DNA of 64,000 nucleotides from Atherix ibis (GCA_958298945.1 OY282605.1:40278811-40342810), one strand, 5' to 3'. Numbered from the stretch's first letter, positions 44,618 through 56,530 are shown. The notes: generated by a model from the sequence alone, not told the origin. A program made the numbers and translations.

Positions 44618-45894
44618 CGAGGGTTGTTCAATAAATTCTTAGAAAAAGATGGAAAAAAACTGTTTTAAAAAAAAAAAAATTTTATTTTTCAACATAATCT
44701 CCTTTTAGCTCTACACACTTCCCTAACCCTTTTTCCAAAATTTTTATCGCGTCCAAAAAATAGGATTTCGGAAGTTCTGCAAAATACTCATCCGTTTGAG
44801 CAATGACGTCCTCGTTGGAAGTGAACCGTCGTCCGCCAAGCCATTTCTTCAGATTGGGGAAAAGAAAATAGTCACTCGGGACCAAATCTGGTAAATAAGC
44901 GGGATGCTGCAACAATTCCATTCTCAATTCCACAATTTTGGCCATGGAAACAGCGCAGGTGTGTACACGCGCATTGTCCTGATGCAAGAGGATTTTTTTC
45001 TTCTTCAGATGGGGGCGTTTCTCTTTGATTTCCTCGCTCAACCGTTGCAATAACGACGCGTAATACGCTCCTGTTATTGTTTTTCCTTTTTCCAAGTAGT
45101 CGATAAAAATGATGCCCTGCGAATCCCAAAAGACCGTGGCCATCACCTTGCCGGCCGATGGCACAGTTTTTGCCTTCTTCGGAGCCCGTTTACCCTTGAA
45201 AATCCACTGTGATGACTGTCTCTTCGTTTATGGAGTATAATAGTGTATCCAGGTTTCGTCCACAGTGACATATCGACGAAGGAATTCGGCAGGATTGCGA
45301 TGAAAGAGTGCCAACATAGCCTCAGAGTCCACTACACGTTTGCGCTTATTCTCCTCTGAGAGCAAACGCGGCACCCATCTTGCCGACATTTTTTTCACAG
45401 ACAATTTTTCATGCAAAATTGAAGCGACTGTCCGTGGCCTCAGCTTATTCGCGCACTTTAATTCGCCGATCGTTCAAAATCAGATTGTGGATTTTGTCGA
45501 TGATTTCAGGAGTAGACACCTCAACTGGGCGTCCTGAACGATGTTCATCTTTTTTGGATGAACGGCCACGTTTAAATTCATTCACCCAATTGTAAACCAT
45601 CGCAAACACAGGTGCAGATGTACCATGAACTGCATCCAACTCGGCTTTGATTTATTTCGGGCTTAAGCCTTTCAAATGGAGATATTTGATGACAGCCCTA
45701 AACTCGCTTTTTTCCATTGTTATGCACAAATAAATGTCGTTAACTTAAATCGACTATAGAAATTGACCTACGCTATGGATCGAGCTGAAACTTTGACAGC
45801 TTTCCTGTTGATAATGCTACTTACAAAAAAAATCTTTACCAACACTACGAGCGCAATTTCTCGGATTTTCTAAGGACTTATTGAACGACCCTTG
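44618..45894 (-). mobile_element. Mariner copy G, 1277 bp, inserted in the LINE
   Basis: The ends CGAGGGTTGTTCAATAAATT and (complement) CAAGGGTCGTTCAATAAGTC are inverted repeats flanked by TA at 44616-44617 and 45895-45896. LINE ORF2 sequence of the plus strand lies on both sides, so the insertion is younger than the LINE. Confidence 0.95.
44682..45717 (-). pseudogene. Mariner transposase G, two stops and a frameshift
   Basis: The start is the ATG at 45717 (MEKSEFRAVIK...), as in copy I. The catalytic residues are all present: TVDETWIHYY, LHQDNARVHTC and PDLVPSDYFLFP. Defects: Glu to stop near 45650 (KPK*IK), a deletion of about 14 bases near 45430 that shifts the frame, and Glu to stop at 45226 (YTP*TKRQ). 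It retains the WVPRLLSE segment that copy B has lost. Of the three related copies it keeps the most complete set of catalytic motifs. Confidence 0.9.
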
Positions 45895-45896
45895 TA

Positions 45897-46668
45897 ATTC
45901 TGGAATTTTACAAGAAGTAAGGAATTAAAGTTAATTCAGAACAAACGCTGCTAATATGCATTCGAAACTCTTTAAAACAGAGACTTTAAAAAATAGTTGC
46001 AAAAAGTAAAATTTCTATTATGCTGAACGGTGTTAAGATAGATGCGGCAGCTAAATTGAAATATCTAAGTGTGACGTTTACTTCCTTGTTCAAGTTCAAC
46101 TCCCACGCGGAATTGAATTTGAGAAAGGCTCTTCGGGCTTATTACGGGATAGCATTTCTATTTAAAAATAGATATGGTCTATCTATAGATACAAAGCTGT
46201 TACTATACAAACAGCTTATTAGACCTGTATTGACGTACGGCTTCCCTATTTGGTTCACGATTTCGAATAGCCAGACAAGAAGATTAGAAAGGTTTGAGAG
46301 ACGAATACTCCGATATTGCGTAAACTTATTTTTCACTAACGATGGAAAATACTTCTCGAACAAAACTCTTTACGAAAAATCAAAAATATCTCCTATCTGC
46401 GACTACATGATCAACATATCCAAAAAATATCTCCAAAAGGTCATCGCTCATCCTAATCATCTCATTAGGAATATCCCCAATAATCAACAATACAACAACA
46501 CCTCAACCTACCTATCACCTTTAATAATTATTGATGAAGCTAATGAAGATCTTTTCAGCACAACTAACAGCGTTAAATTTTATTATGCGGTCAGAAGGGG
46601 CATGCACTTCGGATAATAGCCCACCTACTTTTAATTTTAGATTTAAGTTAAGTTTAACTTTATTGTTA
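45897..46668 (+). pseudogene. LINE ORF2 continuation: RT thumb and C-terminus, 3' end
   Basis: After the mariner, MLNGVKIDAAAKLKYLSVTF (the KYLGVTLD block), LRKALRAYYGIAFLFKN, LLLYKQLIRPVLTYGFPIW and RRLERFERRILRYC follow; these are the usual post-RT motifs of jockey-like elements. The open frame 46020-46616 is intact for 198 codons. A short AT-rich tail to 46668 may be the 3' untranslated region. No poly-A is visible because mariner I starts there. Confidence 0.85.
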
Positions 46669-47709
46669 CGAGGATCGTTCAATAAGTCCTTAGAAAATCC
46701 GAGAAATTGCGCTCGTAGTGTTGGTAAAAATTTTTTTATGTAAGTAGCATTATCGACAAGAAAGCTGGCGTAGGTCAATTTCTATCGTCGATTAAAGTTA
46801 ACAACATTTATTTGTGCGTAACAATGGAAAAAAGCGAGTTTAGGGCTGTCATCAAACATCTCCATTTGAAAGGCTTAAGCTCGAAAGAAATCAAAGCCGA
46901 GTTGGATGCAGTTCATGACACATCTGCACCTGTGTTTGCGACGGTTTACAATTGGGTGAATGAATTTAAACGTGGCCCTTCATCCACAAAAGATGAACAT
47001 CGTTCACAACGCCCAGTTGTGACAGAATCCACGATCTGATTTTGAACGATCGGCGAATAAAAGTGCGTGAATTAGTTGAGGCCACGCGCATATCACAAGG
47101 TACAGTTGCTTCAATTTTGCATGAAAAATTGTATGTGAAAAAAATTTCGGCAAGATGGGTGCCGCGTTTGCTCTCAGAGGAGAATAAGCGCAATCGTGTA
47201 GTGGACTCTGAGGCTATGTTGGCACTCTTTCATCGCAATCCAGCCGAATTCCTTCGTCGATATGTCACTGTGGACGAAACCTGGATACACTACTACACTC
47301 AAGAAACGAAGAGACAGTCATCACAGTGGATTTTCAAGGGTGAACGGGCTCCGAAGAAGGCAAAAACTGTGCCATCGGCCGGCAAGGTGATAGCCACGGT
47401 CTTTGGGGATTCGCAGGGCATCATTTTTATCGACTACTTGGAAAAAGGAAAAACAATAACAGGAGCGTATTACGCGTCGTTATTGCAATGGTTGAGCGAA
47501 GAAATCAAAGAGAAACGCCCCTATCTGAAGAAGGAAAAAATCCTCTTGCATCAGGACAATGCGCGTGTGCACACCTGCGCTGTTTCCATGGCCAAAATTG
47601 TGGAATTGAGAATGGAATTGTTGCAGCATCCCGCTTATTCACCAGATTTGGCCCCGAGTGACTATTTTCTTTTCCCCAATCTGAAGAAATGGCTTGGCGG
47701 ACGACGGTT
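46669..47709 (+). mobile_element. Mariner copy I, truncated at its 3' end by a foldback
   Basis: The 5' end CGAGGATCGTTCAATAAGTC follows TA at 46667-46668. The element matches copy B until GGACGACGGTT at 47709 and then stops abruptly. The last 50 or so codons and the 3' terminal repeat are missing, replaced by the fold-back at 47708-47864. Confidence 0.92.
46824..47709 (+). pseudogene. Mariner transposase I, frameshifted and truncated
   Basis: ATG at 46824 (MEKSEFRAVIKHLHLKGLSS). A deletion of about 22 bases near 47020 (after RPV) shifts the frame before the second half of the DNA-binding domain. From 47042 the frame is continuous through SARWVPRLLSEENKRNRVVD, TVDETWIHYY, LHQDNARVHT and YSPDLAPSDYFLFPNLKKWL, so all catalytic Asp residues are present. 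It then runs out of element sequence at 47709. Residues encoded beyond that point come from the fold-back. Confidence 0.9.
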
Positions 47710-47864
47710 TCCACTCTTTGTAGTAGTACTCGTGGGCTTAAACTTTAGTCGAAAATCTGTTCCTCGGCTACGCTTCTTTAAATACGAGTATTTAAAGAAG
47801 CTTAGCCCAGGAACAGATTTCTACTAAAGTTTAAGCCCTCGAGCACTACTACGAAGAGTGGAAA
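47708..47864. repeat. Large fold-back, about 76-bp arms, 4-nt loop
   Basis: Left arm 47708-47784 and right arm about 47789-47864 are reverse complements with only a handful of mismatches or one-base gaps, around CGAG. It begins exactly where mariner I stops. The right arm (AAGCCCTCGAGCACTACTAC) resembles 51890-51920 (AAGCCTTCAAGCACTACTAT), next to HHDN-type mariner scraps, so the arm sequence may derive from that family. A second mini-hairpin (CCTCCGC...GCGGAGG) follows at about 47869-47889. Confidence 0.92.
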
Positions 47865-47889
47865 CAATGCCTCCGCCATTTTAGCGGAG

Positions 47890-49084
47890 GTATTATTTCT
47901 ACTCTTCGAAATTATCATAAAAAAACAAGTCCCATTATTTTACGTTACGTACCTCACATATCAATATTAAAAATCCTTAAATTTATTACAGAAAATAAAA
48001 GTTTCAAACCTCAAAGTTTTATACAATATCTTCAGTAACACTGTCTGCTCTTTTAAGAAATTTTATGAAAGAAAAACTTTTTCTCAATTATAATTAATTA
48101 AAATACCATGAAATATGAAAAAATTCCTTTTTTTTCTGGAATAAAATCAATAAATACCATAGTTGGTCGTTATTTGTTCCTTAATTTAGCAATTTATTTT
48201 TTATACCAATCCAATTAATAATCATTCAATTTATATGAAATTCATTTGTTCAATATTACTTTTTTTGCAATAAAAACAATAATGATTGTTTATTTAGATG
48301 AAGAAAAACTACTTTTTTTTATAAAATTGTCAATTTTCAATCATTAAAATAAACGTTTCCAAATGATAGACAAAAATTTTTGACAATTTCAATTCAAATA
48401 GAAGTGATACACTTGAAAAATTTATCAGATAATTTGGTTCAGTTCCACTTCAGTGTGTTCAATTAAATTTCTATAAAATTCCGCCCCTAGGAATTCACCC
48501 TCATTACAGGGTAGGTGGCTTATAATAATAGTTGAATTGAAATAAAATGTTTTCATCGCTTCGTCAGACTACGGATGGACAAATATTTCAGAATTTGTAA
48601 ATTAAAATTCAATTAATTTTGTAAAAATCAAAGTTTTTCTTTTTAATTTTGTACAATTATCTTCAAATACAATTAAATCAGTTTTCATATTTAATTAGCA
48701 AATCATCGAATTTATTACAAATGAAATTAATGATTTTATTGAATTCTTTATTAAATTCTGAATTATTAGTAATTTACTTATTCAAGAAAACAATATAAAT
48801 GTTCATACTTCAATAATGGCAGTCTGATAAGTCAGTGATAAATGTAAGAGATATAGCTACTTTCAGCTAAATGATATTTTTTTTATCATTTCATATTTTT
48901 ACAAAGATGACGTATAAAGTTTTATAAGTATCTGTTCCTTAATTTAGTTTTAAAAGCCATTGAAATCAGGCAATGTTTGTTATTTTTTTAATTTAATATC
49001 GTGTGTTAATAAAGTACAGTTATTTTGAGAGAAAAAATAATATCTAAAACCAAAACTAACCTTAAAAATTATTATGGAAACTTT
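47890..49084. other. AT-rich sequence, no gene seen
   Basis: A/T-dominated DNA, no motif or supported frame. Confidence 0.45.
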
Positions 49085-49920
49085 TTTACTTTGTACAGAA
49101 TCAGTCAGAAGTGGTTTACTAAATTTCATTATAGTTGTACGAGCACAAGTAATGCTGCGTGTAAAAAACATCTAATTGACAGGATTATCAAAAAAAAATT
49201 ATTAATAAAATTCATGATATCGTTTAAGAAGACCCTCTGGGGAAACTTTACGAGATAGCTGATATGGTAAATATCTCAAGAGAACGTGTAGAAAAGCTAT
49301 CGACAAGATAGCTGGTGCGTTTGCTAATACCTGACCATAAAAATGTTCCCATAATGACTTCTGTTTATGATAAGTTATTATAAATGAATTTTTGCACCAA
49401 TTCAGAACTGTTTATGAAACATAAATTCAACGTTAGATACTAGAAACTAAAGTTCTGTCAATACAATGGACTTCTACTAAACAAATCGTTATTTTCTGGA
49501 TACACATGGTATGATCTTCGTCGACTATCTCGCAAAAAGAAAAACGATAACAGGATAATATTATGCAGACTATATAAATAATGAAATCAAGACCAACAAA
49601 AAAACGGATTTGGCAAAGAGTAAAGTTACCTTTGATTATGAAAATGCATCTGTAATTATAACAGCAAAATAATTAGAATTACGTTATGAGTTACTCTGTC
49701 ACCTACTGATCCTTATAACTTTTTCCTATTTCCAAATATAAATAAATAGCTTGTTTGTGTGAAAGAAATTTGTGTCCAATTCTGCAGTTATAACTAAAAT
49801 TGAGGTCCATTTTGCAGAGTTTAACAAGTCGTACTACACCGATGGTATAGAGAAGTTAGAATATCATAGTTCAAAGGGAATTAAGCTAAAAAAAACAAAG
49901 ATGTCGAAAAATAAATCAAT
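49085..49920 (+). pseudogene. Very old mariner transposase related to copies B and E
   Basis: In scattered plus-strand frames: WFTKFHYSCTSTSNA (WFTKFRCGRTSTSDA pattern), ISRERV, HGMIFVDYLAKRKTITG, ELRYELLCHLL, EVHFAEFNKSYYTDGIEKLE and YHSSKGIKLKKTKM. Order and spacing match copy B or E throughout. The second Asp block is DYENASV and the third is lost. It has no recognisable termini and is clearly the oldest member of this group here. Confidence 0.65.
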
Positions 49921-51599
49921 TTATCACAGACTTATCAGACTGACATCGTTACTCATCATACTTGTACTTTTGAATATTTTAGATATGTTTTTCCCTCTAT
50001 CTTAATGAAAATCTCTGCAAATACTCTGATTTCTATTATTAAAATAGTTTCTATTCAATGGAAATAATAAAATTTGAAGTGATTCGCAGAGAACACTTTA
50101 TTTTTGGCACTGCATATACTCCGTAAGTAAAGAAAAATATGAATGCAATTTAAGTGCAGCTTCGAGTATATGCTCGTATTTGAAAGTATTTGAACTATTT
50201 CTAATTTATGAAAGAATTCACCGTTAGTACGTAAATGATCAAATTAAGGACTTTTCGTTGGCAAGTGCAGAACTTTAGTATAGGAGAGCGAAACGATTTA
50301 TGCTGAATCATGCAAATACTATTCAACAGAGCTCATGATCCAATATTCGAAACTGTCTGTGCTGGAGATGCTGTCAGATTCACAAATTGCAATGTGTTTT
50401 GCACTATGCCAGGCCAACACAAGCCATTCTGCCATTCTGACAAAGAACACTTAACATACATCTTATTTGCATAACCACATCACGAAGCACAAAATGAGCT
50501 TTTCGCAGTGCAAAGTTTAAAGTAACGTTAAGGAAAAGACACTTTCACCATACTTCTTGTATCATTTCTCATTATATTCTTGGATATTCTATTGTAGTTG
50601 TGATGTATACTAATCTAAGTTTCTTTCGCTGCATCCTTCCCATAATGATTCTAGAAATTCCACTGCGAGAGCAAAGCCAAACAAACTTGTTGAAAATACT
50701 AAAAACTGCATTAGCATACATGGTCTATGCGAATATTTGCATAATTCCATATCAACTGTTGGGAAGTTTTGAATTTTTTGAAAATAACATAGACTAATTT
50801 AAAACTACCATATTTCCAATTCTGCTTATTATATTCTTACTGATACTGCATTAGAGATTTAGTTAAAATATTAGCTTTACATGATAATGTAGGAAATTAG
50901 CTTCCGCATTGTTCCCGAGCATATAGATTCAAATAACTCGACCACAGACAGAATAATCTAGTCACAATTATTAAGTGGATAATATATTCAACCACATGGA
51001 AACTTAACAACTCCGAATATTTTATATTAATATTCGATTTAAAGTATGATTTTTGAAACTTGAATATATTTGCTCTTGTGCTTTATTAATTTTTGTGGAT
51101 TGCATAAAGCTTTAAATAAATAATCAACGATAGTAGAAAAAAAATTTTATTATTAAATTTAGACTTGATGTGAAGTTTATTATTATATAAGAGAAAATTA
51201 ATATGACTGGCATTACTGAAGGTGATCTGGCAGCACTTTAGACCACATAGCTTAAATGTTATTCCTTTCTAGACGTGCAGGACAATAATCAACCTCATCC
51301 CATAACAACAAGGTTCTATACAGCGTTATAAGTGAAGTGGGATTTTGGTAGTACTTTCCGTAAAGCTAGCCTTTGGAAAACATCCCTTATCAAGAGTATG
51401 CTTTTCGGTTTTTTTTAAAGAACTGATAAATAATAAAAGACGAATCTTACTCCTGTTAGGTTAGACTGTCGATTGACATTGAATCTGATGAGTAGTTAGT
51501 TAAATTTGAACCTCTTTTTCCTTCATCAGATTTTGCTTAACGGTTTGAATTTTCAAACAATTTTTGAGCAGTTCAGAAAAACAGTTTTTCAGGTAAGAT
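49921..51599. other. AT-rich sequence, no gene identified
   Basis: Composition becomes more balanced at 50.2-50.8 kb, but I recognise no protein; the frame at 50600-50797 has no motif. It may be highly decayed transposon DNA. Confidence 0.35.
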
Positions 51600-52200
51600 T
51601 AAATGTTACAACCACATAAATGCTCCAACCACGCCAATGTCCCTGTAACAGGACAATCTCCATCGCACTTGCGCTAAAGGAATTTAGAATATTCTTATAA
51701 TTTTTAGATACATTACCTGTCTGGATAGTGTTAAAAGAGAAAAGGGGTTCTGTGATTTCTTAAACCCCCCTCCTCCACCCTCTTATTCTCCTGGTTGTCA
51801 CCCATGTGAGTTTTTTATTTAACACCAAAAGAACTGTATCCGATGATCGATAACACCTAAAGAACTGTATCCGATTATCTAAAGTCGAAGCCTTCAAGCA
51901 CTACTATGGAGAGTATAAATAAATAATTTTAATGAAATTAGTCTCAATACTTGAGGCCGAGAAGTAGTGAAAGACGGAACTTACCTAGAGGGGATGCCTT
52001 GAAAATCAAAAACTGATAAAAATGTGGAGGGCTCTTTGAAAGAATTTCTGCCCTTAGGACATACTATCAACGAGGTTTTTTATGAAGAAGTTTTTGAAAG
52101 GATTCTTTCCCTCTGATTGGACATAGTAAATGCCTAAATCATTCACAGTGACAATGCCCCAGTGACAGAGCCATCCTCAAAAAAAATACTTTCAAAGACG
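51600..52200 (+). pseudogene. Mariner transposase scraps, HHDN type
   Basis: Near 52030-52180 the plus strand reads LKEFLPLGHTINEVFYEEVF, ERILSL and HSDNAPVTEPSS, matching HKEFVPPGQTVNxxFYxEVLxRL...HHDNAPAHTA. Near 51610 HANVPVTGQSPSHL is a second, poorer copy of the HDNAPAH block. Between them lies a 33-bp direct duplication (CACCxAAAGAACTGTATCCG near 51821 and 51854). Confidence 0.55.
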
Positions 52201-52260
52201 ATATTTGGCCGAACAAGTTTTTTTAAACGATCTTATCACCTGGATTAATATATTATTTAT

Positions 52261-52740
52261 TTGGAAGAGCCTTGTTGGAGATTGGTCTTGATTTCTAAGA
52301 TCTCAGCTGCTATCGATTCAGGTTTATTTCGAAAAAAACATGACAATATTCACCTACAAAAATTCTTGCCAGAGATATCGTTACGGATTTTTTTACTGGC
52401 AGCTCTCGTAAGGAGGGTTCTTCTGAGTAGACGATCAAACAATGATGAATACTCGAACTGGCTACGTATCTTAGCAAACCCGCGTTGCTTAGTCGATCTA
52501 GCAGTAACTAGGAATTTACAACATTCCTTACTGACCACATGCTCTTCATACAAAAACTGGCACCGACCGCGTGCCCTTAAAACAAAAACTGGTGCTATAG
52601 AGATCAATTATAGTGTGTTAAAGCACACTATACTTGATCAGAGATATGAGAGAGTAGCTTTGGCTGAATTGTGGTGGCTGTACTTTAATACCTGCATCGC
52701 GGGTACACTCTTAGAACTGGAGGTAAGAGATACCGTTTAA
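52261..52740 (+). other. Unrecognised 159-codon open frame
   Basis: An open frame of 159 codons with mixed composition (SKISAAIDSGLFRKKHDNIH; LAELWWLYFNTCIAGTLLEL). I recognise no domain, and I see no splice sites or partner exons. It lies between mariner scraps and an RNase H scrap, so it may be part of a LINE read in the wrong frame, or chance. The minus strand is also open for 85 codons here, which argues against a specific coding frame. Confidence 0.2.
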
Positions 52741-53149
52741 AACAGGTGCTATCACTGCATATGAGAGTAAAGGGTACAGGTAGGCCTTATTACTAACAGT
52801 AGTCAACTCTTTTTTTTTTAGTTGAGACTGTTCACCATTATGGAGTTGACGGAAGAATTGTTTAATGGCTTCATATATGGAAAAGTGGTTTTAAATAAAG
52901 ATGGAATAGCAGAATAGGTAGCTGAGTCCACGTGCCAAGAAGAAAATGGCAAAGGAGTGAAAGATGATAGATGGAACCGATTAGCTGAAAGCTATGGGTT
53001 GAAAGAGACCTACGAAAGGGTGTACTGAGGAAATTTTTCATAGGGAGGAAACCGATATAGGTGTTCCATTGCATGAGATAATTCTAAGCAATAAATTTAT
53101 CTAAATGTTATACTAGAGTGCTGAAAGTCGGATTGGAGCAAGCTGGGTC
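52741..53149. other. Unassigned sequence
   Basis: Mixed composition, no motif that I can name. Probably upstream sequence of the RNase H-bearing LINE remnant to its right. Confidence 0.3.
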
Positions 53150-53425
53150 TAACCATCTGAAACCAGGTCTGTTTTGCGCTGATTGGGCGTATCTTAATCT
53201 TAACGGTCATAGACAACCCATAGTATTATGTCTGATAGTGACTATTCTTTACTGATAGTCAAGCAAGCTTTAAAGCTATTGGTTTTCCCTCGAATGATCC
53301 TATACTTAACGAGATCTGATATAACTTACTGAATAATAGCAGTGTCGAGTAACGTTGGGTGCCAAAGTATATGGGAATTAATGTTTTAATCATTTGACTT
53401 ATGAAACTCTTCAGAATATGTCCCC
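53150..53425 (+). pseudogene. LINE RNase H domain scrap
   Basis: Plus-strand TDSQASFKAIGF corresponds to the SDSQAALKAL motif of LINE-borne RNase H (second catalytic Asp), and RWVPKYMGIN about 45 codons later corresponds to WVPGHxGIxGN. Several stops and shifts. No RT is recognisable just upstream, so only a small part of the LINE is preserved. Confidence 0.6.
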
Positions 53426-55069
53426 AAAAGCCCACGCTGAATAGCAGATGGTAGACAAATCCTCCTCCAAAAGCCCACTAACAAGCTGTCCTCAAAACAT
53501 ATAGGAAATAATACTGTATAAAAAGAGAGCTTTTTAGCGTCTCATTGAGTATCTATCAACAATCCAGTCTACTAAAAACTGCTCAAAACTGAGATTGGAC
53601 ATACGCTCTCACCAATAATCCTATAACTTTCTTTTTTTTAAACTATATACAACCTCTCTGCTAGTCTTATAGCGTTCTGTGCTAACTATCCTTTATATTT
53701 TAAGCAACTATCAACAAACTCAGAGTTTCCTATGATTACAAATTTTCCGATTGTCGATTTCCTGCAACCAACAATTTTCCTCTAAAGTCCCATTTTAACC
53801 CGCTCAAACTAAGTAGCAATATTTAACCGAACTCTGACTGATCTACTCGTAGCTTGCTAATATTAGGCTAGCTACGCTTAGCAAATTGATAATGCCCATC
53901 CACATAGTTCTTCAAGCCACCAAAGGGTCTCATGGTCATAGGCTTATGTCAATGAGACCTTCTTTACAAGTAAATAAGCAATATTTCAAATCAACAAGGT
54001 CAAATAATATTTACTTTTCAAGACCTTGGAAAAATTCATATTCTACAAGAAAAAAGGAAAAGTAAATTATTGTCGTAAGCCCGAAGCCATTGCTTAGAAT
54101 AGTAACTCATCATCATCTAATGTGCGGTGGAATTTTCATCTCAGCATCTCGTCCGAGGTGGTAAATATACTCCTACGCTTATATTGATAATATCTGTTGC
54201 TGTGAATTTTCTACTTTAACAAAATACATACCATAAAGATATTCCATTACAATAGATACATTCCCATAGATTATCATTACTGTGTACTCATCTGACAAAG
54301 GATTCTTAAGAATATTATCGCATTGAATCTGAAAAGCTTTGTTTGGTATTAATTTCAAAGGAGCCCGTATCTGTGCGTCACTCTTTTGGCACTATTATTT
54401 TAAAAGGAGATTTAAAGACATCGTACAAAACGAGTACATTAGATATTCAACAGTATTTAAATGGCACAATTGAAAGTCTAGTAAAGTGACAAGTTAATCT
54501 CATTTTATAATTAATGTGAATACTTGTACGATTATTTTATTTGCTCTTGAAATGAAATAAGAAATTTATAAGATATTTTCTAATGTTCGTATCCATTTCC
54601 ATTTAATAATGTATTATTATTTACATAGTAATTAAATGCTTAAAATTTATAATAATTTTTGTTTTCTCTTGTACTGATTATAAATAAATACAATTTCAAT
54701 ATGACAGTAGGTGTTATTATTTTCATTCAGAATATTTGAAGCAATAAATTATTTACTTAATCTTTTCAAATATAATTTCTCTTTTAAGCAATGTTAGACA
54801 ACTGAAATTTTGATACTGAGTATCTTACAGAAGAAATTTTCTATAGTCTTACTTTTATATATTTTTTTTTAACACAAAACAAAGAGATTTAATTTGAATA
54901 GGAAGATGATAATCAAAACATATTATCTATTTTATGGTTTCGAAAATACAGTCTTGCTATTTTATAGCTATTAAATCTCATTTAAGTTTATATAATTACA
55001 TTTTTTCCCTTAACAATATAGAAAATTTTATCAATAGGCAATGAAGTAAAATTGTAAAAAATTCGTAAA
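53426..55069. other. No gene seen
   Basis: The 53.4-54.4 kb part has mixed composition and could be more decayed LINE. The rest is AT-rich. Confidence 0.35.
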
Positions 55070-56530
55070 TTCTGAGCACTATGGCCACATGATAAATAAC
55101 GTTTTTTTAATTCTGAACTTGAAGATTAGGATCATATGTGTTTTTCAACAAAACGGCGTTAAAATTCACAAAATATGACAAAATTTGACTTTATTTTGCA
55201 AAAATTCATAATTTGGAAATGTCAGTTGGCAGCCAAGATCATGCAATTTGACGCTATTTAAAATTTTCTTTTTTTTACAGCATTTTCTTAAGTTATTAGG
55301 TTTTTTTACCCTGGTAGATACAACAAAGAGGAAAATTGCCATTTGAAGGGCTCTAAAAAACCTATGACTAACTATGGAGAAGCCATTGTATCCGCAAAAA
55401 GTGTACTTGCTTTCAGACCAAAATGCACAAACGGTGTGCATTTTGGTCTGAAACTGCAATTTTTGGAAAATTAAGAAGGAGAGTTTTTTACCGTCAATTC
55501 TGAGCACTATGGCTACATTATAAATAACGTTTTTTTAATTCTGAACTTAAAGTTTGGGATCATATGTGTTTTTGAACAAAAAGTCGCTAAAATTCTCATA
55601 ATATGACAAAATTTGACTTTATTTTGCAAAAATTCATGATTTGAAAATGCCAGTTGGCAGCCAAGATCATGCAATTTAACGCTTTTAAAATTTTTCTTTT
55701 TTATACAGCATTTGCATAAGTAAAGAGGCTTATTTCTTCTCTGTTGATACAGTAATAAGTAAATGTGCCTTATAATGGGCTCCGAAAAACTATGACTAAC
55801 TGTTGAGAAAATATGACAAAATTTGGCTTAATTTCGCAAAAATTTTAAATCTGATAATGTCATTTGGCAGCCAAGATCATGCAATTTGACGCTATTAAAA
55901 TTTTTCTTTTTCATACAGAATTTTCTTAAGCAATGAGGCTTATTCCTCGGTGGATACGTAATAAAGATAATTGCCTTATAATGGGCTCTAAGAAACTATG
56001 ATTAACTGTTGAGAAAATATGACAAAATTTGACTTTATTTCGCAAACAATTCAAGATTTGGAAATGTTAGTTTGCAGCCAAGATCGTGCGATTTGACGCC
56101 ATTAAAATTTTTCTTTTTCATACAGACTTTTCTTTAACAATGGAGCTTATTTCTCCTCGGTGGATACGTAATAAAGTTAATTGCCTTATAATGGGCTCTG
56201 AAAAACTATGTCTAACTGTTGAGAAGCCATTGTATCCGTAAAAAGTGTACTTACTTTCAGTGCATTTTGGTCTAAAAGTGCATTTATTTGAAAATGAAGA
56301 AGGAGAAATCCGTACCGTAAATTCTGAGTGCTATAGGCCCATGATAAGTTACTTTTTTAATCTTGAACTTGTAGATTATGATTGGGATCATATGTATTTT
56401 TCAACAAAATGGCGCTTTCACAAAATATGACAAAATTTCGCAAACAATTCAAGAATTGGAAATGTCAGTTGGCAGCCAAGATCATGCAATTTGACGGTAT
56501 TAAAATTTTTCTTGTAAGACTAATTCTAAA
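55070..56530 (+). repeat. Tandem array of a DUF4817-type transposase core
   Basis: The block AGCCAAGATC within a GTCAGTTGGCAGCCAAGATC context recurs near 55231, 55659, 55869, 56076 and 56474 (spacings about 428, 210, 207 and 398). The block TTCTGAGxxCTATGG recurs near 55073, 55499 and 56321. A full unit is therefore about 420 bp, and some are shortened to about 208 bp. Translated, units read FENEEGEIRTVNSECYRPMI and then NVSWQPRSCNLT, the VTVNGxRYxxM and WPPRSCDLT blocks of the transposase at 8742-9711. The array is thus a diverged local amplification of part of a transposase gene. Confidence 0.8.
55411..55453. repeat. Fold-back, 19-bp arms, 5-nt loop, inside the array
   Basis: Arms 55411-55429 and 55435-55453 are perfect complements. 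The corresponding unit near 56257 lacks the 20 bases 55417-55436 and joins CTTTCAG directly to TGCATTTTGG, so those bases are an inserted inverted copy. Confidence 0.95.

Noticed and set aside
55166..55507. Minus-strand 113-codon frame
   Set aside because: It lies antisense to the tandem transposase array and crosses the 55411 fold-back. The plus-strand motifs explain the sequence.
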